Shown: positions 34,503 through 44,009, counted from the stretch's first letter. The stretch is DNA of 61,726 nt from RGIG5612 sp045600845 (GCA_045600845.1 JAZRYR010000016.1:1-61726); one strand, 5' to 3'. A program made the numbers and translations. Notes: generated by a model not told the origin, from the sequence alone.

Positions 34503-34763
34503 TTAGTTGCTGGCTTCTTGTTCTTTTGCAGCAAGAACAGCTTTTGCTAACTGGTCCGCACAGCTGGTTCCTCTACCGCCACAGTCGTTGCCTAAAAGTT
34601 TTGATACCAGCTCATCGCCGTTCATTCCGTCAACCAGAATAGAAATGGCTTTTAAGTTTCCATTACAACCTCCGAAAAATTCTACGTTGCGGATTACGCC
34701 GTTTTCATAATCAAAAGCGATTGCACGGGAACAGGTTCCTTTTGTTTTGTACTGATATCTCAT
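34503..34763 (-). CDS. TSCPD-domain small protein
   Basis: An 86-residue protein of the TIGR03905 type. The domain also occurs at the end of adenosylcobalamin-dependent ribonucleotide reductases. Conserved GTCSRAIAFDYENGVIRNVEFFGGCNGN and GRGTSCADQLAKA are visible in pieces, with three conserved Cys. Function is not known; metal binding or redox sensing is possible. The start at 34763 follows GGAGG on the minus strand; a longer frame has a weak start. Confidence 0.85.
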   Translation of the reverse strand: MRYQYKTKGTCSRAIAFDYENGVIRNVEFFGGCNGNLKAISILVDGMNGDELVSKLLGNDCGGRGTSCADQLAKAVLAAKEQEASN

Positions 34764-34870
34764 TTTTTTACCTCCAAAAATAACTTTTCTGTATTTTATC
34801 ATAAAAATCTTTTTTTTCAAAAATAATCTGGAAAAATGGTAAAGAGTTTAACAAAAGTAACCATAATCGC

Positions 34871-34898
34871 TTGTGCATCGCATAGAATATGGTACAAT
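34871..34898 (+). promoter_or_regulatory. Promoter of the surface-protein gene
   Basis: TTGTGC (34871-34876), 16-base spacer, TACAAT (34893-34898) with TGG directly before it, an extended -10. Confidence 0.55.
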
Positions 34899-34947
34899 AT
34901 TTTCCAAATAAATTAATAAAATAAATAAATTAACTGGAGGATGGCAT

Positions 34948-37900
34948 ATGCATCAGCTGAAAAAGAAAATTCTCGCAGGTATTTTCTCTGTGGCCCTGAT
35001 CCTGACCTTGGTGGCAGGTTCTGTTTTTGCTGCAGATGAAACAATACCGGAACCGACGGAAATTGTTTCGCAGGAAACAGAGGAAGAAGCTGTTCTGGAA
35101 GCAACGACAGAAACGGAAGAAGCTGTTTTGGAAGCAACGACAGAAACGGAAGAAGCTGTTCTGGAAGCAACTGCAGAAGCAGAAGAAGCTGTTTCCGGCT
35201 CTGAAGAAACTGATGTGAATTACCCGGATGAAATGGAAGAAGAGATTCCTCTGTCTGATGGAGAACCTGTTATATATTTAGACAAAAACGGCAAAGAGGC
35301 GAAATGTACATCATACAGAGTTATTGACGGAAGTATAGACGTAAAAGAGCTTACAAATGGCGTCTACGTTGTTAGCGGCAACGTTACCATCGGACATTCG
35401 TTGACGATAAAGGGGAATGTAAGCCTCATCCTTAAAGATAAATGTTGTCTGAAAATGTATGACAGTATTTCCATCCCGTCAGGCAGCAACAGTCTTACAA
35501 TTTATGCCCAGTCCACCGAGGATGAGACGATTGGTAGACTGGATATTGAAGCCGGAGATAAGGTAGGAAAAGCTGGTATTGAAGTAAACAAAAAAAGTTC
35601 AGGACTTACGATCTGCGGCGGTAAAATTCATGCTTATAGCGGGAAATCTGCCGCAGCTATCGGAGGCAGCTATCAAAATTCCGATAGCGGAAGCATTATA
35701 ATATACGGTGGTGATATAGTTGCAAACGCTTTCTTGTATGGAGGAGCAGCAGGCGGAGCCGGCATCGGCGGCGGTCGTGAAGGCGATTGTTATACTGTTA
35801 CGATATATGGCGGTAAGGTATTTGCAGTCGGCGGAAGAAGAGCAGCCGGAATCGGCGGTGGCGCTCAAGGAGACAGTGAGGGCACAATTACTATTGCCGG
35901 GGGACATGTGGAAGCACGAGGCGGTGAGGTAGCAGCCGGAATCGGCGGTGGATGTTACGGAAATGCCAATACTGTAGTAATTGCCGGAGGAGAAACGATA
36001 GCAACCGGAGGTGAAGGCGGAGCCGGCATCGGCGGCGGAGAAGAGAGCCCTCTTGGTAACGGTGGGGAGTTTAAGCATTTTGAGTTCAGGGGAGGTACGG
36101 TCAAAGCAACTGCTACGCCTGATGACTCTTATAATCCAGCACGTTGTGCAAAGGCAATCGGCGAGGGTGTTGGCGGAGATAATACTGTTAAATATACGTT
36201 TTCCTTCGGAGATGGATATTTGTTGGTAAATAACAAGACCGGAAAGCCTTGTGAAAACACCTTCCGCAAAAATTTCGCCAGTTTAGTACGAACAGAAAGC
36301 TGTGATCTGTCCATTGTTCCGACATCTGCATATCCGGTATCCTATCTGACGCAGGACGCCTACGGAGAAACAGTCGAAGCAGAATGCAAAGAAGACTATA
36401 AACTCTTCTACTATAATTATAATTACACCCTTGAGCTTACGAGTGGCTGGTATGTCATGAGAGGCGAGGCTGAGTATGAAAACGGAATCATAATTAAAGG
36501 TGACGTACATCTGATCCTGACTGACGGCTGTACCTTGACGGTCCGGAACGGCATCCAGATCGGGAAAAATTCTGAGCTTTTCGTCTACGGTCAGTCAGAA
36601 GGTGAAAACGCAGGAAAACTGATCGCCCATGGTACTTATTACAGGGCCGGAATCGGCGGCAACGGACATGCAAGTAAGGGCGGCAGCAGCGGAAAACTGA
36701 CGATCCGCGGAGGAAATGTCACCGCGGACGGCTCTTATAGTGATGGTTCCGGAGCCTGTGCCGGTATTGGCGGAATTTGTGGCTGGCCCGACATTAAACC
36801 TGTCGAACTCTCCATGTACGGCGGAGAGCTGACAGCAGTCGGACTTTATGGAAGTGCGGGCATCGGAGGATGCAGAAAGGCTCCGGGCGGTATTGTAAAT
36901 ATTTACGGCGGCACGATCAATGCGAGTAGCTACTCAAGGGGCTATGATATTGTGGGGCGTGCCATCGGCGGCTATAACGGAAATCCGGACAACGGCAAGG
37001 TCTATGTCGGAAGCAATGTAGTCCTTGTGGATAACAATACCGGAGAAACGATAACAAAAGGCCCTGGTGAGGAATGGATCGACAAGTTTGCAGCACCGAG
37101 CATCTCGATTACTGCAAAGATGGGTATGCCGCCGGTATCCTATCTGTATTATGACGAGGAAACCGAAACCTATAAAGAGGGTAGCTGTGAGAAATATATT
37201 ACTAATGATAACGCAACCGATAGCTGGACTGGAGGCTGGTATGTGCTTGACGGAGATTGCACATTTGACAAACAAATCTGGGTATTTAGTGATACCCACA
37301 TCATACTGAAAGATGGATGCAAAGCAACATTCAAAGACGGTATTCGTATTGAAAGTGCCAAACTTTATATCCACTCTCAGTCCTATGGAGACAACATGGG
37401 TGAAATGGAGGTCTTCCGTACAGACAAGAGCGGCGCAGGTAAAGGTAAAGCAGGTATCCGGACATTCGGCTCGTATCTTTACGTTCATGGTGGAAAGATT
37501 TTAGCAGAAGGCGGCTATGGAGCACCTGGAATCGGCGGCAATGTTTATATGGATATCCTGATAAACGAAAGTGGCGGAAATATTACTGTATACGAAGGAC
37601 AGCTGGAAGGAATCGGCGGCAGTTTTGCTGCCGGCATCGGTTCCGGTGGCTATGACCGGGGAGGCGGCGGTACGCTGACCGTTATCGGAGGAACCGTAAT
37701 CGCAGAAGGAAGCAGTTTTGCGGCCGGTATTGGCGGCGGTGAGAGGACTGCCGGTGGAACCGTGAATTTATACGGCGGAACGGTTATAGCATTAAGCCTC
37801 GATGAAGGCCGTGCCATCGGAGGAGGTGCGAAAATATCAGACAACGGAACGATTAACGTAAAAGAAGGCTATGTGATAATTGACAATATCACCGGTGAGG

Positions 37901-38379
37901 AGATAAAGAACGAAGACGGCAGACCGTGGACCGAGATCCTTACGGGAGAAGCTGTTAATATCCGTGTTGAAAGAAAACCGGGAGAAGTTAAAGAAATCTA
38001 TCGGATCATTTCCGGAGCGGATTCCAAATGGACCAAGGGAAGTACAGCGGATCTTACGATAACATCGGATGCCTCATTTGATAAGTTCCGGTGCGTCATG
38101 GTAGACGGTTCGGTTCTGGGAGAGGAAAACTATACCGCAAAAGAAGGATCGACGGATATCACGCTGAAGGCTTCCTATCTGAACACCCTGAGCGCAGGAA
38201 CACATACCATGAGTATCGTTTCCAATGACGGGAAAGCAACCACTTATTTAGTGATCAGCGAGAAAGGCGTCAATCCGAATACCGGTGATGACACAAACCT
38301 GATGTGGGTAATGTCCATTCTGGCCGGAAGTATTCTTCTGATGATTGCAGGATTAAGACTTAGGAAACAGAAAAAGTAA
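34948..38379 (+). CDS. Large cell-wall-anchored surface protein with AGIGGG repeats
   Basis: A 1143-residue secreted protein. A signal peptide (1 to about 29, ending VFAADE) is followed by a Glu/Thr-rich region with three 11-residue repeats EEAVLEATTET (46-78). Three large modules follow, each beginning with a beta-strand segment such as GVYVVSGNVTIG, TSGWYVMRGEAEY or TGGWYVLDGDCTF and continuing with many AGIGGG and IYGGTV-type short repeats, suggesting right-handed beta-helices. The C-terminus has NPNTG, a hydrophobic stretch and KQKK, the plan of a sortase substrate with a non-LPXTG motif. The likely role is adhesion or glycan contact, inferred from architecture only. GGAGG precedes the start. 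Confidence 0.85.
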   Translation: MHQLKKKILAGIFSVALILTLVAGSVFAADETIPEPTEIVSQETEEEAVLEATTETEEAVLEATTETEEAVLEATAEAEEAVSGSEETDVNYPDEMEEEIPLSDGEPVIYLDKNGKEAKCTSYRVIDGSIDVKELTNGVYVVSGNVTIGHSLTIKGNVSLILKDKCCLKMYDSISIPSGSNSLTIYAQSTEDETIGRLDIEAGDKVGKAGIEVNKKSSGLTICGGKIHAYSGKSAAAIGGSYQNSDSGSIIIYGGDIVANAFLYGGAAGGAGIGGGREGDCYTVTIYGGKVFAVGGRRAAGIGGGAQGDSEGTITIAGGHVEARGGEVAAGIGGGCYGNANTVVIAGGETIATGGEGGAGIGGGEESPLGNGGEFKHFEFRGGTVKATATPDDSYNPARCAKAIGEGVGGDNTVKYTFSFGDGYLLVNNKTGKPCENTFRKNFASLVRTESCDLSIVPTSAYPVSYLTQDAYGETVEAECKEDYKLFYYNYNYTLELTSGWYVMRGEAEYENGIIIKGDVHLILTDGCTLTVRNGIQIGKNSELFVYGQSEGENAGKLIAHGTYYRAGIGGNGHASKGGSSGKLTIRGGNVTADGSYSDGSGACAGIGGICGWPDIKPVELSMYGGELTAVGLYGSAGIGGCRKAPGGIVNIYGGTINASSYSRGYDIVGRAIGGYNGNPDNGKVYVGSNVVLVDNNTGETITKGPGEEWIDKFAAPSISITAKMGMPPVSYLYYDEETETYKEGSCEKYITNDNATDSWTGGWYVLDGDCTFDKQIWVFSDTHIILKDGCKATFKDGIRIESAKLYIHSQSYGDNMGEMEVFRTDKSGAGKGKAGIRTFGSYLYVHGGKILAEGGYGAPGIGGNVYMDILINESGGNITVYEGQLEGIGGSFAAGIGSGGYDRGGGGTLTVIGGTVIAEGSSFAAGIGGGERTAGGTVNLYGGTVIALSLDEGRAIGGGAKISDNGTINVKEGYVIIDNITGEEIKNEDGRPWTEILTGEAVNIRVERKPGEVKEIYRIISGADSKWTKGSTADLTITSDASFDKFRCVMVDGSVLGEENYTAKEGSTDITLKASYLNTLSAGTHTMSIVSNDGKATTYLVISEKGVNPNTGDDTNLMWVMSILAGSILLMIAGLRLRKQKK
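35083..35181 (+). repeat. Three 33-bp tandem repeats in the surface-protein gene
   Basis: Near-identical units begin at 35083, 35116 and 35149 and encode EEAVLEATTET. Copy 3 has diverged (ATAEA). Such in-frame units can vary in number between strains. Confidence 0.85.
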
Positions 38380-38394
38380 TTTTATAAATAAACC

Positions 38395-38422
38395 TTGCAA
38401 ATAAAGGAAAATCGGTTATAAT
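38395..38422 (+). promoter_or_regulatory. Promoter of the rimP-nusA-infB operon
   Basis: TTGCAA (38395-38400), 16-base spacer, TATAAT (38417-38422). It lies just downstream of the surface-protein stop. Confidence 0.6.
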
Positions 38423-38448
38423 TCTAGTGTAACATATAGTTTGAGTAA

Positions 38449-38474
38449 TGAGCGGACCCGAAAGGGCCCGCTCA
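38449..38474 (+). terminator. Leader hairpin upstream of rimP
   Basis: TGAGCGGACCC and GGGCCCGCTCA form an 11-bp stem with a GAAA tetraloop and one A-C mismatch, in the 5' leader after the promoter. No T run follows, so an attenuator or RNA-stability role is as likely as termination. In other bacteria NusA regulates this operon through its leader. Confidence 0.45.
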
Positions 38475-38497
38475 ATTGCTGAGAAAGAAATCAAAAT

Positions 38498-38992
38498 ATG
38501 AGAATTGAAGAAAAAACCGAAGAAATTTTAAAACCTATTATTGAGAACATGAACACCGTTCCGGACGAGGAAGGAAACTGCCATTGCTACGAAATCGTAG
38601 ATGTGGAATATGTAAAAGAAGGCAGTGACTGGTATCTGAGAGCGTATGTGGACAAAAAAGGCGGAATCAAAATTAATGATTGTGAGACCATAAGCCGTGC
38701 GCTGGAGGCGGAACTGGACCGTGCAGATTTCATTACAGATGCTTATATTCTGGAAGTCAGCTCACCGGGACTGACAAGAGCCTTGAAGAAAGAGCGGGAT
38801 TATGAAAGAAATAAAGATAAACCGGTAGAAATCCATACTTATCAGCCGATTGATAAATGCAAAGAATTTATCGGTGATCTGAAAAGCTGGGACGACGAAA
38901 AGGTTGTTCTTGATGTGGGGGAAAAGGAAGAAGAACTGATTGAAATACCGAAAAAGAGGATCTCAGTAATCAAACAGTACTTTGAATGGTAG
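38498..38992 (+). CDS. rimP: Ribosome maturation factor RimP
   Basis: A 164-residue protein needed for 30S maturation. The N-terminal domain (IVDVEYVKEGSDWYLRAYVD then GGIKINDCETISRALEAELD) and the ILEVSSPGLTRALKK motif are characteristic. It heads the conserved nusA operon. A GAGAAAG ribosome-binding site is weak but well placed. Confidence 0.95.
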   Translation: MRIEEKTEEILKPIIENMNTVPDEEGNCHCYEIVDVEYVKEGSDWYLRAYVDKKGGIKINDCETISRALEAELDRADFITDAYILEVSSPGLTRALKKERDYERNKDKPVEIHTYQPIDKCKEFIGDLKSWDDEKVVLDVGEKEEELIEIPKKRISVIKQYFEW

Positions 38993-39034
38993 TTAGTAAT
39001 TTGCAAATCGCATAAAAATATAAGGAGAGTAATT

Positions 39035-40186
39035 ATGGCAAGCGAATTAATGGAAGCATTGGAAATTTTAGAGAAAGAGAAAGATATCAGCAAAGTATCT
39101 ATTCTCAGCGCTATCGAAAATGCATTGGTTACCGCTTATAAGAACCAGTACAAGAAAAAAGAAGATAGTATTTTAGCAGCTGAAAACGTATTTGCAAAAG
39201 TTGATGAAGAAACCGGTGAATTCTACGTTTATGCTGAAAAGACAGTTGTTGACGAAGTAGAAAACGGTCTTCTGGAAATTTCCCTGGAAGATGCAAGGAA
39301 AATTTATCCACAGTGTGAAGTCGGTGAAGTTGTAAGATTAGCAGCGGAATCCAGAGAATTCAGCCGTATTGCAACACAGAATGCAAAGAACGTTCTGATG
39401 CAGAATTTACGTGAACGTGAAAAAGATAATGTTTACGAGGAATTCCTGGCAAAAGAAAAAGAAATTGCAACCGGCGTTGTTCAAAGATTTAATGATTCCA
39501 GTATCACCATCAACTTAGGAAAAGCAGATGGTATCTTAAATGAAAATGAGCAGGTAAAAGGAGAACGGCTTCGCGCAGGAGAAAGAGTAAAAGTGTATGT
39601 TCTGGAAGTTAAGAATACAAAGAAATCTCTTCGTATTCTGGTATCCAGAACCCATCCGGAACTCGTAAGAAAACTTTTTGAAAGTGAAGTAGCAGAAGTA
39701 AAAGACGGAACGGTTGAAATTATGGCAATCGCAAGAGAGGCCGGCAGCCGTACAAAGATGGCCGTATGGTCCAATGACCCGGATGTTGATCCGGTGGGCG
39801 CATGCGTTGGTATGAACGGTATGCGTGTAAACGCAGTTGTTGCAGAACTGAAAGGTGAAAAGATCGATATCATCAATTGGTCCGATAACCCAGCTGTTTT
39901 AATTGAGAATGCTCTTAGCCCGGCTAAGGTTATTTCCGTTCTGGCAGATGACGAAGAAAAAACAGCAACCGTAATCGTTCCGGATTATCAGTTATCACTG
40001 GCAATCGGTAAAGAAGGACAGAATGCACGTCTGGCTGCACGTCTTACCGGTTTTAAGATCGATATTCTTAATGAAACTCAGGCAGCAGACATTCTTGATG
40101 AAATATATGAAGGCGATTATGAAGGCACAGCAGAAGACACGGAAGAATTCGAAGACTCAGAATACGAAGCAGAGGGCGAAGAATAA
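39035..40186 (+). CDS. nusA: Transcription termination/antitermination factor NusA
   Basis: A 383-residue RNA-polymerase-binding factor acting in pausing, termination and antitermination. The order is N-terminal polymerase-binding domain (to about 130), S1 domain (about 135-200), and two KH domains (about 230-345) with VGACVGMNGMRVNAVV and AIGKEGQNARLAARLTG. An acidic tail closes it. The C-terminal AR repeats of proteobacterial NusA are absent, as usual in Firmicutes. AAGGAGAG precedes the start. Confidence 0.97.
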   Translation: MASELMEALEILEKEKDISKVSILSAIENALVTAYKNQYKKKEDSILAAENVFAKVDEETGEFYVYAEKTVVDEVENGLLEISLEDARKIYPQCEVGEVVRLAAESREFSRIATQNAKNVLMQNLREREKDNVYEEFLAKEKEIATGVVQRFNDSSITINLGKADGILNENEQVKGERLRAGERVKVYVLEVKNTKKSLRILVSRTHPELVRKLFESEVAEVKDGTVEIMAIAREAGSRTKMAVWSNDPDVDPVGACVGMNGMRVNAVVAELKGEKIDIINWSDNPAVLIENALSPAKVISVLADDEEKTATVIVPDYQLSLAIGKEGQNARLAARLTGFKIDILNETQAADILDEIYEGDYEGTAEDTEEFEDSEYEAEGEE

Positions 40187-40207
40187 TCCACGCAGGGAGT
40201 AATTGAC

Positions 40208-40528
40208 ATGTCAGAAATCAGCTTGCCAAAAGATAAAATATTAATGCAGCTTGGACTTGCTACGAAAGCAGGAAAACTCGTAAGCGGCGAGTTTATGGTC
40301 GAAAAAGCAATAAAAGAAGGCGCAGCTTATCTGGTAATTGTAGCTACGGATGCTTCTGACAATACAAAAAAACATTTTTCTGATATGTGCACTTATAGAA
40401 ATATTCCAATTCGGTTTTATAGTGAAAAAGAATTTATTGGAAAATGCGTGGGCAAAGAATTTCGTGCGGATGTTGCACTGACCGATGAAGGATTTGCCAA
40501 AAGTATAATAAAAAAGATTGATGATTGA
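40208..40528 (+). CDS. ylxQ: YlxQ, L7Ae/L30e-family RNA-binding protein
   Basis: A 106-residue L7Ae-fold protein that in other organisms binds kink-turn RNA. LGLATKAGKLVSGEFMVEKAI is the conserved start and KEFIGKCVGKEFRADVALTDEGFA the end. It sits between nusA and infB. The DUF448 gene ylxR that usually lies between nusA and ylxQ is missing: only 22 bases separate the two. Confidence 0.9.
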   Translation: MSEISLPKDKILMQLGLATKAGKLVSGEFMVEKAIKEGAAYLVIVATDASDNTKKHFSDMCTYRNIPIRFYSEKEFIGKCVGKEFRADVALTDEGFAKSIIKKIDD

Positions 40529-40550
40529 GAGTTTAACAGGAGGGATTAGT

Positions 40551-43500
40551 TTGAGAATACACGAATTAGCAAAAGAGCTTGGAATAGATAATAAAGTCTT
40601 AACTGAGTTTTTACTGAAACAGGGTGCTAACGTTAAAAGTCATATGAGTACCTGTCCGGATAATCTGGTGGAAGTAGCCAGAACAAAGTTTGGTAAAGAT
40701 GAAGCAAAAAAAGAATCTGCAACAGAAGAAAAAACGGCAGTAAAAGCTGTCGCTGTCCCAGATTTTATTGCAAAAGAACAGCCAAAAACTGTTCCTACAA
40801 GAAATGCAGAGGGTGAACATTTGGAAGACGGTGGAAAGCTGATTGCAAAAGTAGAAGCCAAGAAAGCAGCAGAAGCAAAAGATTTGGAAGAAGAAGCACC
40901 AAAAAAGAAAAAGAAAATCATTGCTGTTTTTAATCCACAGCATTCCAATACGGAAAAGGGTCGTGCCATGGCCAAGGCTCAGAAAGAGGAACAGAGAAAG
41001 GCACGGGAGAAAAAGAATCCGATACTCAATGTTTTTAAACCGGCAAGAGACCGTATTCCGGATGATGAAAAGAATGTAAAAAGACCTTTACCTAGTCAGA
41101 TTCGTCCAGCGAAAGACCGTATTCCAGATGATGTTTTAGCAGAAATGAAGGCAAAAGAGCTGGAAGAGGCAAAAAGAGCGGAAGAAGCTGCAAAAGCTGC
41201 AGAGGAAGCCAAAAAAGCAGCAGAAGGAAAAGCTTTAGAAGAAGCAAAGAAGGCAGAGGAAGCCAAGAAAGCAGAAGAAGAAAAAGCTGTACCGGAAATC
41301 AAGAAACCGGAAATGCAGAAAAAAGAAGAGCCGAAGAAAGAGCTTTCTAATATAGACAATAAACCGGTAGATAACAAAAAGCAGGAGAATAAAAACGATA
41401 ATGCCCAGAAGGCAAAGGAAAGTGAAGCGATAAAATCCCTGAGAGAAAAAATCGTAAAGGGAACCGTTTCCGTAAGTGATATTCCGGTGAATCGTCCTTC
41501 CAAGGAAAAGAATAATAACCGCGATAACCGCAATAATAACCGTGATAACAGAAACAACAATCGCGATAACAATAACCACGATAACCGCAATAATAACCGC
41601 GATAACAATAACAGAGATAATCGCGATAACAGAAAATCTCAGGGAAATAACAATAATTTCCAGAACAGAGGCAATCAGAACAACCGTCCGGCTCAGCAGG
41701 CCCAGGTTATTGAAGATTCCAAAGGCAAGGGAAAGGGCGGAAAGCAGAAACACAACGATAAACAGCACGGCGATAAATTTGATCGTCTGGAGAATGTGAA
41801 AGCTGCTCAGCGTCAGCAGAAACAAGAAGAACAGGTAAAAGAAGAGATTAAGGTTATTACTCTTCCGGAAACCATTTCTGTAAAAGATTTTGCTGCAAAA
41901 CTGAAAATGCAGCCGGCAGCGCTTATTAAAAAAATGTTCCTGGCTGGACAGATTCTGACCGTAAATGATTCTTTGGATTATGAAACCGCAGAAGCAATCT
42001 GTCTGGATATGGATATTCTGGTGGAACATGAAGTCGAAGTTGACTACATCGCAGAGCTTCTGAAAGAAGAGGAAGAAGACGAAGCAACGATGATTAAGAG
42101 AGCTCCGGTTGTCTGCGTAATGGGACATGTTGACCATGGTAAAACTTCTTTATTGGATGCAATACGTAAGACCAATGTAATCGCAAGAGAAGCCGGCGGT
42201 ATTACCCAGCATATCGGTGCCTATATGGTTCAGCTTCCAAGTGGAGAAAAATTAACTTTCTTAGATACTCCTGGTCATGAAGCCTTCACGGCAATGCGTC
42301 TGCGTGGAGCGATGGCTACCGACGTTGCAATCTTAGTTGTAGCAGCCGATGACGGTGTAATGCCACAGACCGTAGAAGCTATCAATCATGCAAAAGCTGC
42401 AGGAATTCATGTGATCGTTGCGGTTAACAAAATTGATAAACCAGGCGCTAACATAGAAAAAGTAAAACAGGAACTGACCGAGTATGGCTTAGTTGCAGAA
42501 GACTGGGGCGGCGATACCATTTTCTGCCCGATTTCCGCAAAGACTGGAGAAGGCGTTCAGGAACTTTTGGAAATGGTAATTCTGGATACAGAAATCCTTG
42601 ATCTGAAGGCAAATCCAAACAGAAAAGCCAGAGGTCTTGTTATTGAAGCGAAGATTGATAAAGGCAGAGGTTCTGTTGCTACCTTATTGGTACAAAAAGG
42701 CACTTTAAAAGTTGGTGATCATATTGCCATGGGCGAATCCTACGGTAAAGTGCGTGCCATGACCAACGACCGGGGAGAACGCGTTCAGGAAGCAGGCCCA
42801 TCTATGCCAATCGAAATAACCGGTATGAATGGAGTTCCAAATGCCGGCGAAGTCTTCGTAGCATATGATAACGATAAAGAAGCGAAGGCCTTTGCTCAGG
42901 TATTCATCGAAGAGAACAAGAAGAAACTTCTTGCCGGAACAAAGAAGAAGACCAACCTGGACGATCTCTTTGATCAGATGAAAGCCGGAGAACTGAAAGA
43001 ACTTGAAATCATTATTAAGGCCGATGTTCAGGGTAGTGTAGAGGCTATTAAAGAATCTCTGGAAAAACTTTCCAATGATGAAGTTGTAGTTAAAGTAATT
43101 CATGCCGGCGTAGGTAATGTTAATGAGTCGGATGCAATCTTAGCCAGCGCTTCCAATGCAATTATTATTGCATTTAATGTTCAGGCAGATGCGGTTGCTA
43201 GAGATACCATTGAGCATGAAAAAGTCGACATGAGAAAATATAGCGTAATTTATAACGCGATTGATGATGTAGAAGCAGCCATGAACGGAATGTTAGAGCC
43301 GGTATACGAAGAAGTTATTATTGGCCATGTGGAAGTTCGCCAGACTTTCAAAGCATCCGGTGTTGGTATTATCGCAGGTTCTTACATTACCGATGGTAAT
43401 GTGATCCGTGATGCAAAAGTACGTCTGACCCGTGAGGAAGAGCTGCTTTTTGAAGGTCCGATTGCATCCTTGAAGAGATTTCAGGATGACGTTAAGGAAG

Positions 43501-43604
43501 TTAAGGCTGGTTATGAATGCGGTATCGTTTTGAACGGATTCTCCGATATTCGGGAAGGCGACCGTATGGAAGCTTACATCATGAAAGAAGTTCCTAGAAA
43601 GTAA
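40551..43604 (+). CDS. infB: Translation initiation factor IF-2 with long repeat-rich N-terminus
   Basis: A 1017-residue GTPase that delivers initiator tRNA and promotes subunit joining. A TTG start at 40551 after CAGGAGGGA was chosen because the family N-terminus is RIHELAKELG and the frame's earlier ATG has no ribosome-binding site. The IF2-N domains lie at the start and at about 440-500. Between them are an Ala/Lys/Glu-rich coiled-coil region (about 190-260) and a stretch of Asn/Arg/Asp repeats (about 320-370). The G domain has GHVDHGKT, DTPGHEAF and NKID, and the C-terminal domains follow. It overlaps the ylxQ transcript. Confidence 0.96.
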   Translation: MRIHELAKELGIDNKVLTEFLLKQGANVKSHMSTCPDNLVEVARTKFGKDEAKKESATEEKTAVKAVAVPDFIAKEQPKTVPTRNAEGEHLEDGGKLIAKVEAKKAAEAKDLEEEAPKKKKKIIAVFNPQHSNTEKGRAMAKAQKEEQRKAREKKNPILNVFKPARDRIPDDEKNVKRPLPSQIRPAKDRIPDDVLAEMKAKELEEAKRAEEAAKAAEEAKKAAEGKALEEAKKAEEAKKAEEEKAVPEIKKPEMQKKEEPKKELSNIDNKPVDNKKQENKNDNAQKAKESEAIKSLREKIVKGTVSVSDIPVNRPSKEKNNNRDNRNNNRDNRNNNRDNNNHDNRNNNRDNNNRDNRDNRKSQGNNNNFQNRGNQNNRPAQQAQVIEDSKGKGKGGKQKHNDKQHGDKFDRLENVKAAQRQQKQEEQVKEEIKVITLPETISVKDFAAKLKMQPAALIKKMFLAGQILTVNDSLDYETAEAICLDMDILVEHEVEVDYIAELLKEEEEDEATMIKRAPVVCVMGHVDHGKTSLLDAIRKTNVIAREAGGITQHIGAYMVQLPSGEKLTFLDTPGHEAFTAMRLRGAMATDVAILVVAADDGVMPQTVEAINHAKAAGIHVIVAVNKIDKPGANIEKVKQELTEYGLVAEDWGGDTIFCPISAKTGEGVQELLEMVILDTEILDLKANPNRKARGLVIEAKIDKGRGSVATLLVQKGTLKVGDHIAMGESYGKVRAMTNDRGERVQEAGPSMPIEITGMNGVPNAGEVFVAYDNDKEAKAFAQVFIEENKKKLLAGTKKKTNLDDLFDQMKAGELKELEIIIKADVQGSVEAIKESLEKLSNDEVVVKVIHAGVGNVNESDAILASASNAIIIAFNVQADAVARDTIEHEKVDMRKYSVIYNAIDDVEAAMNGMLEPVYEEVIIGHVEVRQTFKASGVGIIAGSYITDGNVIRDAKVRLTREEELLFEGPIASLKRFQDDVKEVKAGYECGIVLNGFSDIREGDRMEAYIMKEVPRK
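41510..41637 (+). repeat. Asn-Arg-Asp codon repeats within infB
   Basis: Short units of AATAATAACCGCGATAACCG type recur about seven times and encode NNNRDN patterns. The encoded segment should be disordered. The repeats are in frame and likely to vary in number by slippage. Confidence 0.8.
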
Positions 43605-43612
43605 TTGAGAAA

Positions 43613-43640
43613 CTGCCTGCCATAGTGCTATGGCAGGCAG
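43613..43640 (+). other. Perfect 12-bp hairpin between infB and rbfA
   Basis: CTGCCTGCCATA pairs perfectly with TATGGCAGGCAG around a GTGC loop. It has no T run, and the rbfA ribosome-binding site follows directly. A processing, stability or translation-control role is inferred rather than termination. Confidence 0.6.
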
Positions 43641-43652
43641 ACAGGTAATTAT

Positions 43653-44009
43653 ATGAGAAAAAATTCAGTGAAAAATATTCGGATAAATAACGAAGTGATG
43701 AAAGAACTTTCCCAGATTATCCGTGAAAGCAAGGACCCGAGAATTCATCCTTTCACCAGCATTGTTGCAGTAGATGTCGCTACGGACCTTAAAACCTGTA
43801 AGGCTTATATATCGGTTCTTGGCTCTGAAGAGGACCGTAATAATACAGAGAAAGGTTTAAAGAGTGCGGAAGGATTTATCCGCAGAGAACTGGCCCATCG
43901 TCTTAATATGAGAAACACTCCGGAAATAAAGTTCATTATGGATACGTCTATTGAAGACGCCATGGAAATGATGAAAAAGATTGATGAGGTAAATGGCGTT
44001 GAACATTAG
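43653..44009 (+). CDS. rbfA: Ribosome-binding factor A
   Basis: A 118-residue KH-like protein needed for 16S rRNA 5' end maturation. The start RKNSVKNIRINNEVMKELSQII and the RIHPFTSIVAVDVATDLKTC segment match the family. It overlaps the next gene by 17 bases. Confidence 0.95.
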   Translation: MRKNSVKNIRINNEVMKELSQIIRESKDPRIHPFTSIVAVDVATDLKTCKAYISVLGSEEDRNNTEKGLKSAEGFIRRELAHRLNMRNTPEIKFIMDTSIEDAMEMMKKIDEVNGVEH

